A stretch of DNA of 64,000 bases from Legionella busanensis (lineage in GTDB: Bacteria > Pseudomonadota > Gammaproteobacteria > Legionellales > Legionellaceae). Both the position numbers and the translations under genes were made by a program. The notes beneath the pieces were generated by a model that saw only the letters and a list, made by a program, of their open reading frames with translations, did not search any database and was not told the origin of the DNA. The stretch's first letter is position 1. Every line of letters starts with the position of its first letter. This document shows positions 47,027 through 56,391 of this stretch, in pieces. Location of the stretch: NCBI RefSeq assembly GCF_900461525.1, contig NZ_UGOD01000001.1:273501-337500 (forward strand), written 5' to 3'.

Positions 47027-49033
47027 TTGCAAACTTTTAAATACAGGCCTGATATTGATGGGTTAAGGGCTATCGCAGTTTTGGCCGTGGTAGGCTTTCA
47101 TGCTTTTCCCCACCTTTTTAAAGGTGGCTTTATAGGTGTTGATATTTTTTTTGTTATCTCTGGATTTTTAATTAGTCAAATTATTTTAAATCAATTATCA
47201 CAAGAGAGTTTCAGTTTTAAAGAATTTTATATTAGGCGCATTAAACGTATTTTCCCCGCTTTAATTTTCGTGTTAATCATTATTTATGCATTTAGTTGGT
47301 TTTATTTGCTTAATGATGAATTTAAGCAGCTTGGTAAACATATAGCTGCCGGCTCTATATTTATTTCTAACTTTATCTTAAGTCATGAGGTCGGGTACTT
47401 TAATAATGCTGCAAATACTAAACCACTATTACATTTATGGTCCTTAGGAATTGAAGAGCAATTTTATATAGCTTGGCCTTTTTTACTATGGTTTGCTTGG
47501 AAAAAAAAGTTTAATTTACTTATTCTTTGTTCTTTACTGTTAGGGATTTCTTTTGCTTTAAATATCTTTAATATTAAGCATCATGGAGAGCAAGTTTTTT
47601 ATTCACCCCTCACAAGAATATGGGAATTGTTAGTAGGTAGTGCTTGGGCTTATGTTGTTATCTATTTTAATAAAATTCCCCCTATAGCAAATTTATTATT
47701 AAATCAAGTTTTATTGACATCTAAATTTAAAAAATTAAAAGACATACAATCTATTTTGGGTTTTACCCTTTTATTAGGCTCACTTTTTTTTCTTAACGAT
47801 AGAATCATTTTTCCCGGATGGTGGGCACTAGTACCCACTCTAGGTGCATTACTTATTATTGCAGCTGGCCCTCAGGCTTGGGTCAATCAAACTATTTTAT
47901 CACATAGAATATTAATATGGTTTGGGTTAATTAGTTTTCCTTTGTATTTATGGCATTGGCCACTACTTTCACTAGCCCATATTATTGTAGAAGTAAAGTT
48001 ATCGGAGGGATTACGTATTGGTTTGGTTTTTCTGAGCATTCTGCTTGCATGGTTAACTTATATTATCATTGAGAAACCACTGCGGTTTCATAAAAGCAAT
48101 AAAATTGCGCTTGGTTTACTTAGCTTTTTATTCTTAATTGGAGTAATAGGTTACAGTACTTACATTAATAATGGTTTTAAATTTAGATTAACCGATCGAA
48201 CAGAATTTTTAGATTTTTTTGATAACACGCCACCTCAACTACAATATATAACCTATCATGATATATTTAAAAAATATAGAACAGAGTGCGATTTCTATAA
48301 TATCCCAAATTCTTCAAATCAGACGAATTTTAAAAAGTCAATTGATCCAAACTGTTATAATCCAAAAACTAATAAGAGTATATTTATTTGGGGAGACTCA
48401 CATGCGCAGCAACTTTATTATGGATTATCCTCTATTTTACCCAAGGACATTAGCATCCTTCAGGTAGCGTCTTCTGCATGTCTTCCTCGTTTAGTTTCTA
48501 AAGTAAATTCTAATAATTACTGCGATTATTCTAATCAGTTTGCACTCGAAGTTATTAAAAGGGAGAGACCCCATACAGTTATTATTGCCCAAATTCAAGG
48601 GCATGAAGTAAATGATGATATACCTTTGTTCTCTGCAAAATTAAAGGAGCTAGGTGTTTCGCAGGTTTTAATATTAGGGCCGGTCCCACAATGGAAACCA
48701 TACTTATATAAAGTAATTGCTAAAAAATTTTGGTTTAACACCCCTAAACGTATTTCTGCCAACCTTGATAAAAATGCACTTAGGACAGACAAAATAATGA
48801 AACAGCGCTATGCAAATAATCAAGACATTCAATATATTTCTCTAATTGATTTTTTCTGTACAGCAAAAGGATGCTTAACTTATTTAGGTAAAGATAAAAA
48901 AGCAGGATTAGTGACATTCGATTATGGCCACTTAAATCCATCTGCTTCCATTTTCCTAGCAAAAAAACTTCTAGCGCCTATTATTATTAGTCAAATTAAT
49001 AGTACACAACCTATATATGCTAAACAGCAATAG
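47027..49033 (+). CDS. OafA/YrhL-type acyltransferase with C-terminal SGNH domain
   Basis: A 668-residue two-part protein. It starts at TTG 47027 with AGGGA eight bases upstream. Residues 1-370 are an acyltransferase-3 domain with about ten helices, beginning with the hallmark 'YRPDIDGLRAIAVLAVVGFH' and 'FIGVDIFFVISGFLISQII'. A linker leads to a periplasmic SGNH domain with 'SIFIWGDSHAQQLYYGL' and the closing 'DYGHLNPSASIFLAKKL' containing the catalytic Asp-x-x-His-type pair. Proteins of this build O-acetylate LPS or capsule sugars. With the AlgI/AlgJ-like pair upstream it makes a cluster of O-acetylation genes. Confidence 0.93.
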   Translation: MQTFKYRPDIDGLRAIAVLAVVGFHAFPHLFKGGFIGVDIFFVISGFLISQIILNQLSQESFSFKEFYIRRIKRIFPALIFVLIIIYAFSWFYLLNDEFKQLGKHIAAGSIFISNFILSHEVGYFNNAANTKPLLHLWSLGIEEQFYIAWPFLLWFAWKKKFNLLILCSLLLGISFALNIFNIKHHGEQVFYSPLTRIWELLVGSAWAYVVIYFNKIPPIANLLLNQVLLTSKFKKLKDIQSILGFTLLLGSLFFLNDRIIFPGWWALVPTLGALLIIAAGPQAWVNQTILSHRILIWFGLISFPLYLWHWPLLSLAHIIVEVKLSEGLRIGLVFLSILLAWLTYIIIEKPLRFHKSNKIALGLLSFLFLIGVIGYSTYINNGFKFRLTDRTEFLDFFDNTPPQLQYITYHDIFKKYRTECDFYNIPNSSNQTNFKKSIDPNCYNPKTNKSIFIWGDSHAQQLYYGLSSILPKDISILQVASSACLPRLVSKVNSNNYCDYSNQFALEVIKRERPHTVIIAQIQGHEVNDDIPLFSAKLKELGVSQVLILGPVPQWKPYLYKVIAKKFWFNTPKRISANLDKNALRTDKIMKQRYANNQDIQYISLIDFFCTAKGCLTYLGKDKKAGLVTFDYGHLNPSASIFLAKKLLAPIIISQINSTQPIYAKQQ

Positions 49034-49087
49034 CATACAGTTATTTGTGATATTCAAGCCTAGTATTTTAATTAATTTTGGTGTTAA

Positions 49088-51154
49088 TTATTCATCTACG
49101 GGGCTATATAAATGTAATAATTTTTCTTGAGCGCTATGTTGACCATTTCTGAACGCTTTATAGTTTCCATCTGACTGCATTTCCCAAGCAAATTTATTGT
49201 CTTTAAAATAATTTTTAAATATTTCGTTTTTAATTCTTTTACGGTTTTCTTCATCTAATATAGGGAATAAAATTTCAATACGATTGTAAAGATTACGTTC
49301 CATTAAGTCAGCACTGGAACAATAGACATATTCTTTATCATCCGCAAGAAAATAGTAGACTCGATGATGCTCTAAAAAGCGTCCTAGAATAGAAATAACT
49401 TGTATGTTGTCAGAGACACCTTTTATATTAGGTTTGAGACAGCATAGGCTTCGGACTATCAAATTAATTTTTACCCCGGCTTGGGATGCTTTATAGAGAG
49501 TTTTAATCATAATTTTGTCAGTTAAACCATTAACTTTGATATTAATCTCACTTTCTTTACCTTTTTTGGCCGCCTCAATACATTCTTCCATGTGATTTAA
49601 TAAATCTTTTTGCAATGTAAAAGGTGAGTGGCAAAGAGCTCTCAGTTTAACTGTTCTACCTAACCCGGTTAATTGCTGAAAAATAATTTGCGTATCAGAG
49701 GTAATATTGGGGTCACTCGTTAGTAAGCCAAAATCAGTATAAAGCCTGGATGTTTGCTCATGATAATTACCCGTTCCTAAATGTACATATTGTTTTAATT
49801 TTCCATGTGTCCGTCGAACAACTAATGTCATTTTCGCATGTGTTTTATAGCCTACTACACCATATAGGACCAGCACGCCTGCGTCATGCAAACGATTTGC
49901 TAATCTTAAATTTGATTCCTCATCAAATCGGGCCCTTAGCTCAATAACTGTAGTAACCTCCTTGCCTGAACGTGCAGCTTCAACAAGCGCCTTAACCATT
50001 TGAGATTCAGAGTGAGTACGATAAAGTGTTTGCTTAATCGCTAAAACATTCGGATCAGCGGCAGCCTGTCTTACAAAATCAATTACGACCTCATAACTTT
50101 GATAGGGATGGTGTAATAAAATATCTCGCTCATCTAAAACATTAAATAATTGTCGCTTACTTGTAATAGAGGGAGGATATTGAGCTCTAAAGGGAGGATA
50201 AAGTAAGTCAGATCTGTCTAGGCGATTAATGGCATTATAGTAGCGCTGCAAATTAACAGGCCCATCACAATAATAAGCATCTTCATGATGAAGATGATGC
50301 TTTTGTAAAAGAAAATCTACAATTTTTTTTGGGCAACTTTTATCAATTTCTAGGCGTACAACATGACCATAATGACGAGAGAAAAGTTCACGCTGCACAG
50401 CCGCAGCTAAATCTTCAATTTCTTCCTCACGTAAAAAAAGATCACTGTTTCTAGTTAAACGAAAGGGATAACAGCCCTTTATTTCCATACCTGGAAACAA
50501 ACGATGTACGTATGTTTGTATAATTGATGAAAGATAAACTAAATAATTACCGCCATCTACACATAATTCTGAAGGTAAAGATATTATTCGAGGCAAAGAA
50601 CGAGGGACGTGAATAACTGCATAATCAATATTTCGGTCAAAAGCATCTTTTCCTTGTAATGAAATTATAAAATTTAAGCTTTTATTAAATAAGCGGGGAA
50701 AAGGATGTGCTAAGTCTAAGGCAATTGGACTAACTACTGGTAAGATCTCGTTTTTAAAATAGTGTCTTGCCCATAAATAAATATCTTCTGTCCATTCATC
50801 AACATCGAGCATATAAATACGTTCTGCTCTTAGAGCAGGCAGTAATTGTTTATTAAAAGTGGCGTAAATATCATCAGTAATAGCATGTGCTTTTTTACTA
50901 AGTTGACTAAATAAATCGCTTGTCCGTATACCATCAACAAATTTAGGTACGGCAAGTGCCAGCTTTTCCTTTAAGCCAGCCATACGAATTTCAAAAAACT
51001 CGTCTAAATTTCCACTGCAAATACATAAAAATCGTACTCTCTCTAATAGAGGAATACGCTCATCTTTAGCAAGCTGTAAGACACGTTCATTAAATGCTAG
51101 TGCTGTAAACTCTCGATTAATGAAATAATCTGGATTGTCCAGCGTATTAGTCAA
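49088..51154 (-). CDS. ppk1: Polyphosphate kinase 1
   Basis: A 688-residue enzyme of normal length. The four-domain order is visible: N-terminal 'YFINREFTALAFNERVLQLAKDE', 'HPFPRLFNKSLNFIISL', 'LLHHPYQSYEVVIDFVRQAA' and the two catalytic phospholipase-D-like modules with 'GYKTHAKMTLVVRR' (phosphorylated His) and 'HLGTGNYHEQTSRLYTDFGL'. It reversibly polymerises the terminal phosphate of ATP into inorganic polyphosphate at the membrane periphery. It is single on its strand, with a mobile-like repeat 270 bp upstream of its start. Confidence 0.98.
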   Translation of the reverse strand: MTNTLDNPDYFINREFTALAFNERVLQLAKDERIPLLERVRFLCICSGNLDEFFEIRMAGLKEKLALAVPKFVDGIRTSDLFSQLSKKAHAITDDIYATFNKQLLPALRAERIYMLDVDEWTEDIYLWARHYFKNEILPVVSPIALDLAHPFPRLFNKSLNFIISLQGKDAFDRNIDYAVIHVPRSLPRIISLPSELCVDGGNYLVYLSSIIQTYVHRLFPGMEIKGCYPFRLTRNSDLFLREEEIEDLAAAVQRELFSRHYGHVVRLEIDKSCPKKIVDFLLQKHHLHHEDAYYCDGPVNLQRYYNAINRLDRSDLLYPPFRAQYPPSITSKRQLFNVLDERDILLHHPYQSYEVVIDFVRQAAADPNVLAIKQTLYRTHSESQMVKALVEAARSGKEVTTVIELRARFDEESNLRLANRLHDAGVLVLYGVVGYKTHAKMTLVVRRTHGKLKQYVHLGTGNYHEQTSRLYTDFGLLTSDPNITSDTQIIFQQLTGLGRTVKLRALCHSPFTLQKDLLNHMEECIEAAKKGKESEINIKVNGLTDKIMIKTLYKASQAGVKINLIVRSLCCLKPNIKGVSDNIQVISILGRFLEHHRVYYFLADDKEYVYCSSADLMERNLYNRIEILFPILDEENRKRIKNEIFKNYFKDNKFAWEMQSDGNYKAFRNGQHSAQEKLLHLYSPVDE

Positions 51155-51420
51155 TTTATGCTCCCTGCAATATCTTTAAATAGTCTATGGGTGAGATCAT
51201 TACCAAATTTAAATTCGTGACCATTTTCCAGGTTATGCAATACCTATTTTGAGGTACTTTTCCTACTTTCAATTATCATTCTCCAATGCTAACTTATTTT
51301 GAGAATAAGACTAAGTAATTATAAAGTTAGGAAATTTAAGTTAACTGGTAAAACTTTAAATCGACTATTACTATTCATTATAGAGTAATGCAATTACTTA
51401 ATTAGGTGCAAGAGCTCTAA

Positions 51421-51573
51421 TAGCCTTCTTTCCAAACTGCATTAATGGCCAATCTTGGCCGAAAAAAGGTCTTTAAAGGCTATCCCCATGTAGATTGGGA
51501 TGCTCATGTACTTCATTTACACTATGCTTTTTCAGCCCTTTTTCTCATTATTGCCACTTAGGAAAGAAGGCTA
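51421..51573. mobile_element. MITE-like element, copy 1
   Basis: A 153-bp element with 13-base perfect terminal inverted repeats, TAGCCTTCTTTCC (51421-51433) and GGAAAGAAGGCTA (51561-51573). Inside is GGCCAATCTTGGCC (51448-51461), a palindrome, then GAAAAAAGGTC and the phrase ATGCTCATGTACTTCAT. The same phrases in the same order make up the element at 60693-60836. It encodes no protein. Its right end overlaps the stop codon of the chromate-transporter gene. The non-autonomous mobile-element reading rests on the terminal inverted repeats and two copies. Confidence 0.75.
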
Positions 51574-52104
51574 GTGAACCAGAAAAAAACAAATACCAAT
51601 AAAAGCAATAAAGCCCCAGAATGGCGATAGCTGCAAGTAGGTTAAAGCTAAAAAAAATACCATACTCATAATGACCATTGGTATAGAATAATAAACATTT
51701 ACAATACCTTGCGCGACAGAAAAAGCGGTAGCAGCTAGTAATACTAAAGCGCCATATTGCACGGGCACCATTATCTTCTGAATAGTTGGCCCGCTATGCT
51801 GATTTAAAAATTGATAACCGATTGCTGCTAATATTAAACCAGGTAAATTAATACTAATAACAGCAAATATTAAGCCTAATATTCCAGCTGCTTTATAACC
51901 AATTAGGGCTGATAATTTTACAGCCGTTAAACCTGGAAATAAGAAACTGGAACCAAGCATAGTTATAAATTCTTCGTTACTTATCCAATGGCGATAATCA
52001 ACAGCTTCGACTTCAATTAATTTGAGCATTGAATTACCTCCACCAAGTGAGATAAGTCCAATTTTTCCAAAGCTCAATATTAAAGTTAATAAATTACTGA
52101 TCAT
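51571..52104 (-). CDS. Chromate transporter, single CHR domain
   Basis: A 177-residue hydrophobic protein with about five helices. 'FGKIGLISLGGGNSMLKLIEVEAVDYRHWISNEEF' and 'LFPGLTAVKLSALIGYKAAGILG' are the signature of CHR-family (ChrA) domains. ChrA normally has two CHR domains in one chain of about 400 residues or two small tandem genes; here only one is seen, and the upstream gene is not a CHR domain. It may function as a homodimer or be a remnant. Its TAG stop lies in the terminal inverted repeat of the adjoining MITE-like element, so its C-terminus may have been altered by that insertion. Confidence 0.85.
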   Translation of the reverse strand: MISNLLTLILSFGKIGLISLGGGNSMLKLIEVEAVDYRHWISNEEFITMLGSSFLFPGLTAVKLSALIGYKAAGILGLIFAVISINLPGLILAAIGYQFLNQHSGPTIQKIMVPVQYGALVLLAATAFSVAQGIVNVYYSIPMVIMSMVFFLALTYLQLSPFWGFIAFIGICFFLVH

Positions 52105-52720
52105 AGTTAAGTTGATTTAAGAAAGTTACATAGTCGCAGGAAAACTGTTCTTTAAGCAAGAGCTGACTTAGCTTTGATACTAACGTATATGAACGACCCT
52201 CTATTGATGCACTAAAATAAATTTGCTTGTTAATTATTAGGCGTGATAATTCCAGTTTAATTGTGGGTGTACAGGAAAATTTATAGATTAACGCTGTTTT
52301 ATCAACATTAACAATTGTGCCCTGTAACTTAAGTAGATTTACTAAAGCGCCTACATCTAAAGAGGAACATCCAGGTAGAGCTTGTTCAGCTGGAAGTGAT
52401 TTTAAACTCATTTTCTTTCCGAAGCCAAAGCAATGATCTTTTCGAGCTAATAAGGGTTTGTAAAATAATTCCTCTCTTCGCTTTTTAATATTTAAATGCA
52501 TTTGCGGCAATAAATAATAACTATCATAACGTTCTTTAATTTGAACATTAACAAAGCTTAAAATAGTAGAATTTAAATGGTATAGAGTAATTGGCTGGTC
52601 TTCTGACCAAAAATATCGAGCTTCCCAACGGATTAAATCATGCGCTCTTGCTGATAATTGTTCTGCAGCAAATGGTTTATCTAAGTTAACTTCAAAATTC
52701 CAAACAAGTCGTTTATTCAT
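52094..52720 (-). CDS. Hypothetical protein, possibly CYTH-like
   Basis: A 208-residue protein that I cannot place with certainty. The pattern 'VQIKERYDSYYLLPQMHLNIKKR' followed by 'FYKPLLARKDHCFGFGKK', and later 'IVNVDKTALIYKF', 'IKLELSRL', 'YFSASIEGRSYTLV', resembles proteins of the CYTH/triphosphate-tunnel type, in which alternating basic strands bind polyphosphate-like substrates. The usual N-terminal Glu-x-Glu-x-Lys motif is not evident. Its start is 11 bp downstream of no other gene on this strand, and its end overlaps the chromate-transporter start by 11 bp. Nearness to ppk1 is suggestive only. Confidence 0.45.
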   Translation of the reverse strand: MNKRLVWNFEVNLDKPFAAEQLSARAHDLIRWEARYFWSEDQPITLYHLNSTILSFVNVQIKERYDSYYLLPQMHLNIKKRREELFYKPLLARKDHCFGFGKKMSLKSLPAEQALPGCSSLDVGALVNLLKLQGTIVNVDKTALIYKFSCTPTIKLELSRLIINKQIYFSASIEGRSYTLVSKLSQLLLKEQFSCDYVTFLNQLNYDQ

Positions 52721-52970
52721 AGTTAATACAACGTAGAGAGACTTTTTTTACGCTATTGTATTTACTTAAATAAGGCAAGTTTTATAGGTAAAAACGTAAA
52801 AATTAATTTCCATTTGCAATTTGTTCACTCTGTTATAAATATGATAATTTTGCCTAACTTAGGAAAAAATTAATTAATTAAGAATCGTTTAGATGATATA
52901 TCAGGAGTATATAGCGCTTAATTTTCCTGGTAGGATCTGTTTATTGCATTAAGACAAGGAAAGAGTAGAA

Positions 52971-55409
52971 ATGGCCATACTTTTATTTTTTATTTATTTG
53001 GTTTTTACCTTATTAGTTCTCTATCATGGTCTAAAATCGCCAACTTGGGAGATAGGTAGTATTATCTATCTTGTAATCGCTACCTTTATTGTTGGCATGC
53101 CTTGGATTATTGCTCTAATTTTGTGGGTCATCATCTTAGCTATTATTGCAATAATGTATGTGCCTGCAATACGAGCTCAAATTACAGAGCAATTATATCA
53201 AAGAGCTATTAAATCAATTCCTAAACTTTCAAAGACAGAAGAAGAAGCCTTAAATGCAGGCGATACTTGGTTTGAACAAGATATATTTATAGGCGAGCCT
53301 AATTGGTCAAAACTTTCTTTGCCTTTACCTGAGCTTACAGCTGAGGAGCAAGCGTTTTTAGATAATGAAACACAAACTTTATGTCATATGATAGATGATT
53401 GGACGATAGGTCAGGAAGGCGATTTACCTAAAGAAGTATGGTCTTATATTAAGGAAAATGGCTTTTTGGGTTTAGTTATTTCTAAAGAATTCGGTGGAAA
53501 AGGCTTTTCAGCTCGTGCCCATTCGGAAATCGTTCTGAAAATTGCAAGTCGTTCAGGAGCAGTTGCTGTAACAGTAATGGTTCCTAATTCACTGGGTCCG
53601 GGTGAATTGTTACATTATTATGGTACTGAGGAACAAAAAGCACGGTATTTACCTAACTTAGCAAAGGGGATTGATATTCCTTGTTTTGCTTTAACCGAAC
53701 CTGGTGCCGGTAGTGATGCAACCTCAATTCAATCAGAAGCGATTGTTACTAAAAAAACGATTAATAAAGAAGAAATTTTAGGTTTAACTATCAATTTAAA
53801 TAAACGCTGGATTACTTTAGCCCCTATTGCTACTTTAATTGGGCTGGCTGTGAATTTAAAAGATCCGCAAGGTCTCTTAAATGGTATTGGCCAAGAGGGG
53901 ATTACTTGTTTATTAATTCCACGCGATACTGAAAATTTAGAAATAGGTAATCGACATCTACCAGCAGATCAGCCATTTATGAATGGTACTTTGCGAGGGG
54001 AAAATATATTTGTTCCTATTAGTTCAATTATTGGTGGACAAGAAAAAGCAGGGCAGGGTTGGCAAATGCTGGTTGAATGCCTGTCAATAGGCCGCTCGAT
54101 TTCACTACCAGCGCTTGCAGCTGCATCTTCTTCAGTATCCTATATTACAACGAGTGCTTTTGCCCGTATTCGTCGACAATTTAATGTAGAAATTGGACAA
54201 TTTGAAGGTATTGAAGAAAAACTAGCTGAAATAGGGGGCCTAAATTATTTAATTAATGCAACAAGATTATTAACCGTTGAGGCAGTAAATCAACATAAAA
54301 AACCTTCTGTCGCTTCTGCTATTACTAAATATTTTAATACAGAGTTTGGACGCATGGCTGTTAATAATGCTATGGATATCCATGCAGGCCGTGCTGTTGT
54401 TGCAGGGCCCCGTAATTATCTTATTAATCATTATGTAAGTATCCCTATTTCTATTACAGTTGAAGGGGCCAATATTATGTCCAGAAATCTACTTATTTTT
54501 GGTCAAGGCTCTATGGCTTGTCATCCTTTTATTCGAGATGAATTTTATGCTGTCTCCCACAATAATAAGGAAGCATTTGACAAGCTAATTTGGCAACATA
54601 TTTATTATTTTATGCGTAACTTTGCTAAAACAATTTGCTCAGCTTGGACAGGCGGAATTTTTATTAGCGCGCCTGCAAATCCTTTAAAAAGAAATTATCA
54701 ATATATAGCTCGTCTAAGTCATGCTTTTGCGTGGTTAGCTGATTTATCGCTAATCTATTTAGGAGGTGATTTGAAACGAAAAGAACGTTTATCAGCACGT
54801 TTAGCTGATGCCATGTCTTATCTTTATATGGCTATGGCGGCCCTTCGTTTTTATAATCATCATAATCAGCATGCTGATTTAGAAATACATGCCAGATGGG
54901 CTGTTACTTACTGTCTATTTAATGCTCAGAAAGCAATGCTACTATTTTGTGATAATTTTCCTTCTCGAATTTTAGGTGGCATCATGCGCTTTTTTGCTTT
55001 TCCTTTTGGCCAATCTATTGCTTACCCGCGTGATCGCCTTGATCATGGCTTAGCTCGATTAATGAGTAAAAACAATGCTTATCGCAACATATTAAAAAAA
55101 TGGATTTATTTAAGTGGTGATCCTGCACAGGCCATTGATAAAATGGAACATACATTACAGTTAATAATAACTAATGCTGATCTTTTCGCTAAGGTAAGTG
55201 ACTTAAAACGCTACTCATTTGCAAACCTAAAATCTAAATTAGCTGAGAAAGTTAGTAAAGGCGAACTTAGTCAACAAGAAATGGATGCAATAGTTGCGGT
55301 TGAGCGCGCTAGATGGGATGCTATTCAAGTTGATGAATTTAAAGCTGATTCTATGAAAGCAAAAACCTTTAAGTCTGTTACGGATTCTTTAGTAAATCCC
55401 CTAGATTAA
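52971..55409 (+). CDS. fadE: Acyl-CoA dehydrogenase, long FadE type
   Basis: An 812-residue enzyme matching the long gammaproteobacterial FadE (about 815 residues). The N-terminus has two to three membrane segments (residues 1-65). The acyl-CoA dehydrogenase core has 'GLVISKEFGGKGFSARAHSEIV', 'CFALTEPGAGSDATSI' (flavin and substrate site) and 'YLINHYVSIPISITVEGANIMSR', which holds the catalytic-base Glu of this type. The C-terminal 250 residues are the DUF1974-like extension typical of FadE. It carries out the first, FAD-dependent step of fatty-acid beta-oxidation at the inner membrane. A terminator follows. Confidence 0.97.
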   Translation: MAILLFFIYLVFTLLVLYHGLKSPTWEIGSIIYLVIATFIVGMPWIIALILWVIILAIIAIMYVPAIRAQITEQLYQRAIKSIPKLSKTEEEALNAGDTWFEQDIFIGEPNWSKLSLPLPELTAEEQAFLDNETQTLCHMIDDWTIGQEGDLPKEVWSYIKENGFLGLVISKEFGGKGFSARAHSEIVLKIASRSGAVAVTVMVPNSLGPGELLHYYGTEEQKARYLPNLAKGIDIPCFALTEPGAGSDATSIQSEAIVTKKTINKEEILGLTINLNKRWITLAPIATLIGLAVNLKDPQGLLNGIGQEGITCLLIPRDTENLEIGNRHLPADQPFMNGTLRGENIFVPISSIIGGQEKAGQGWQMLVECLSIGRSISLPALAAASSSVSYITTSAFARIRRQFNVEIGQFEGIEEKLAEIGGLNYLINATRLLTVEAVNQHKKPSVASAITKYFNTEFGRMAVNNAMDIHAGRAVVAGPRNYLINHYVSIPISITVEGANIMSRNLLIFGQGSMACHPFIRDEFYAVSHNNKEAFDKLIWQHIYYFMRNFAKTICSAWTGGIFISAPANPLKRNYQYIARLSHAFAWLADLSLIYLGGDLKRKERLSARLADAMSYLYMAMAALRFYNHHNQHADLEIHARWAVTYCLFNAQKAMLLFCDNFPSRILGGIMRFFAFPFGQSIAYPRDRLDHGLARLMSKNNAYRNILKKWIYLSGDPAQAIDKMEHTLQLIITNADLFAKVSDLKRYSFANLKSKLAEKVSKGELSQQEMDAIVAVERARWDAIQVDEFKADSMKAKTFKSVTDSLVNPLD

Positions 55410-55438
55410 TTTACATTTTTTTAACAGCTAAATTTTTG

Positions 55439-55472
55439 AAATGGTGTCCTACAAAGGACACCATTTTGTTAT
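55439..55472 (+). terminator. Rho-independent terminator after fadE
   Basis: AAATGGTGTCC (55439-55449) pairs perfectly with GGACACCATTT (55456-55466) around a six-base TACAAA loop, 30 bp after the fadE stop. The right arm runs directly into TTTTGTT, giving the U-rich tail. Confidence 0.8.
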
Positions 55473-55566
55473 AATATTGAAATATGTTTTTAAATATTAA
55501 TTTTTTTGATTAAAATTACAGCTAAAAATAGCAATTATATTTTAATAATTTTGTCAGGTAATTCAT

Positions 55567-56385
55567 ATGAGCGCTTATCTCCAGGCACCTAATAAAGACG
55601 CTATACTAAAAGCTCTTGAAGTAGCAAGTTTATCACCAGAAGCAGCTAAATATTTATGTGAGCGTTTGTCTGAAACATTTAGTAAGGTAAAGATTGAGGC
55701 AAGTAATGAAGTATGGGAAAGAGTAAGGCAATTTGCAGAAAATGTATCGATAAGATATGGAAAAAGTTCAGATCCCTGGACAGGTAGACCTGATGATATT
55801 AAAACTGACTTTGAAAATGCCCAACATAATATGGCTGTTGCTCTTTTAGATGAAGTGAGCCCGTCATTAGCAGATGGCCAACTAAATATGGATTTTGCTA
55901 TAAGTGATGACGCGCAGCTATTACGAGCCTTTTCTTTAAATGAAAAACCGCTAGACGCTAAAACAGCAACAGCTATGGATACTTTGTTTAATAGTTGGCT
56001 TGCTGAAAATGAAATGGTCAGCCAAGATAGTGTCATTTACGAGGCAGATAGAAATGGGCGAATAAAGGAAGATAAAAATGGCCAGCCAACTAAGGCAAAT
56101 GCTGAGAGAGTCAGACAACTGATTGCTGATAGGGATAATGGATTTGCTCCTTTTCTAAATGATAAATTTAAGGCTCATACGCCACATCAGAATTTAAAAG
56201 CATCAGTTCAACAGCATGCTTATCCCGAACAAGCTCCAGTTGTTGAGCAGCCTGCTGAGCCAGTTAGTACGCCGGCACCAGAAACAAGATCGCCAGCGCC
56301 TACGGCAGCTGAAGCCGCTCCTACGGCGGAGGCAGATAAACCTGAACCCGACACAACGCCTACCGCGCCTTCCTCTTCTTCATAG
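55567..56385 (+). CDS. Hypothetical protein with Pro/Ala/Thr-rich C-terminal tail
   Basis: A 272-residue soluble protein that I do not recognise. Residues 1-205 are charged and mainly helical ('LEVASLSPEAAKYLCERLSE', 'AERVRQLIADRDNGF') and have no signal peptide or catalytic motif. Residues 218-272 are low-complexity and made of Pro, Ala, Glu, Thr and Ser, ending 'PTAPSSSS'; this tail also has a higher G+C content than its surroundings. The structure, a helical body with a flexible C-terminal tail, would fit a Legionella Dot/Icm substrate or a surface-linker protein. It is convergent with murU, with 6 bp between their stops. Confidence 0.6.
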   Translation: MSAYLQAPNKDAILKALEVASLSPEAAKYLCERLSETFSKVKIEASNEVWERVRQFAENVSIRYGKSSDPWTGRPDDIKTDFENAQHNMAVALLDEVSPSLADGQLNMDFAISDDAQLLRAFSLNEKPLDAKTATAMDTLFNSWLAENEMVSQDSVIYEADRNGRIKEDKNGQPTKANAERVRQLIADRDNGFAPFLNDKFKAHTPHQNLKASVQQHAYPEQAPVVEQPAEPVSTPAPETRSPAPTAAEAAPTAEADKPEPDTTPTAPSSSS

Positions 56386-56391
56386 TATAAA

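Noticed and set aside
55575..56036. 153-codon minus-strand frame opposite the Pro/Ala-tailed protein
   Set aside because: Serine/alanine-rich antisense shadow; the plus-strand frame is longer, has proper codon character and a normal start.
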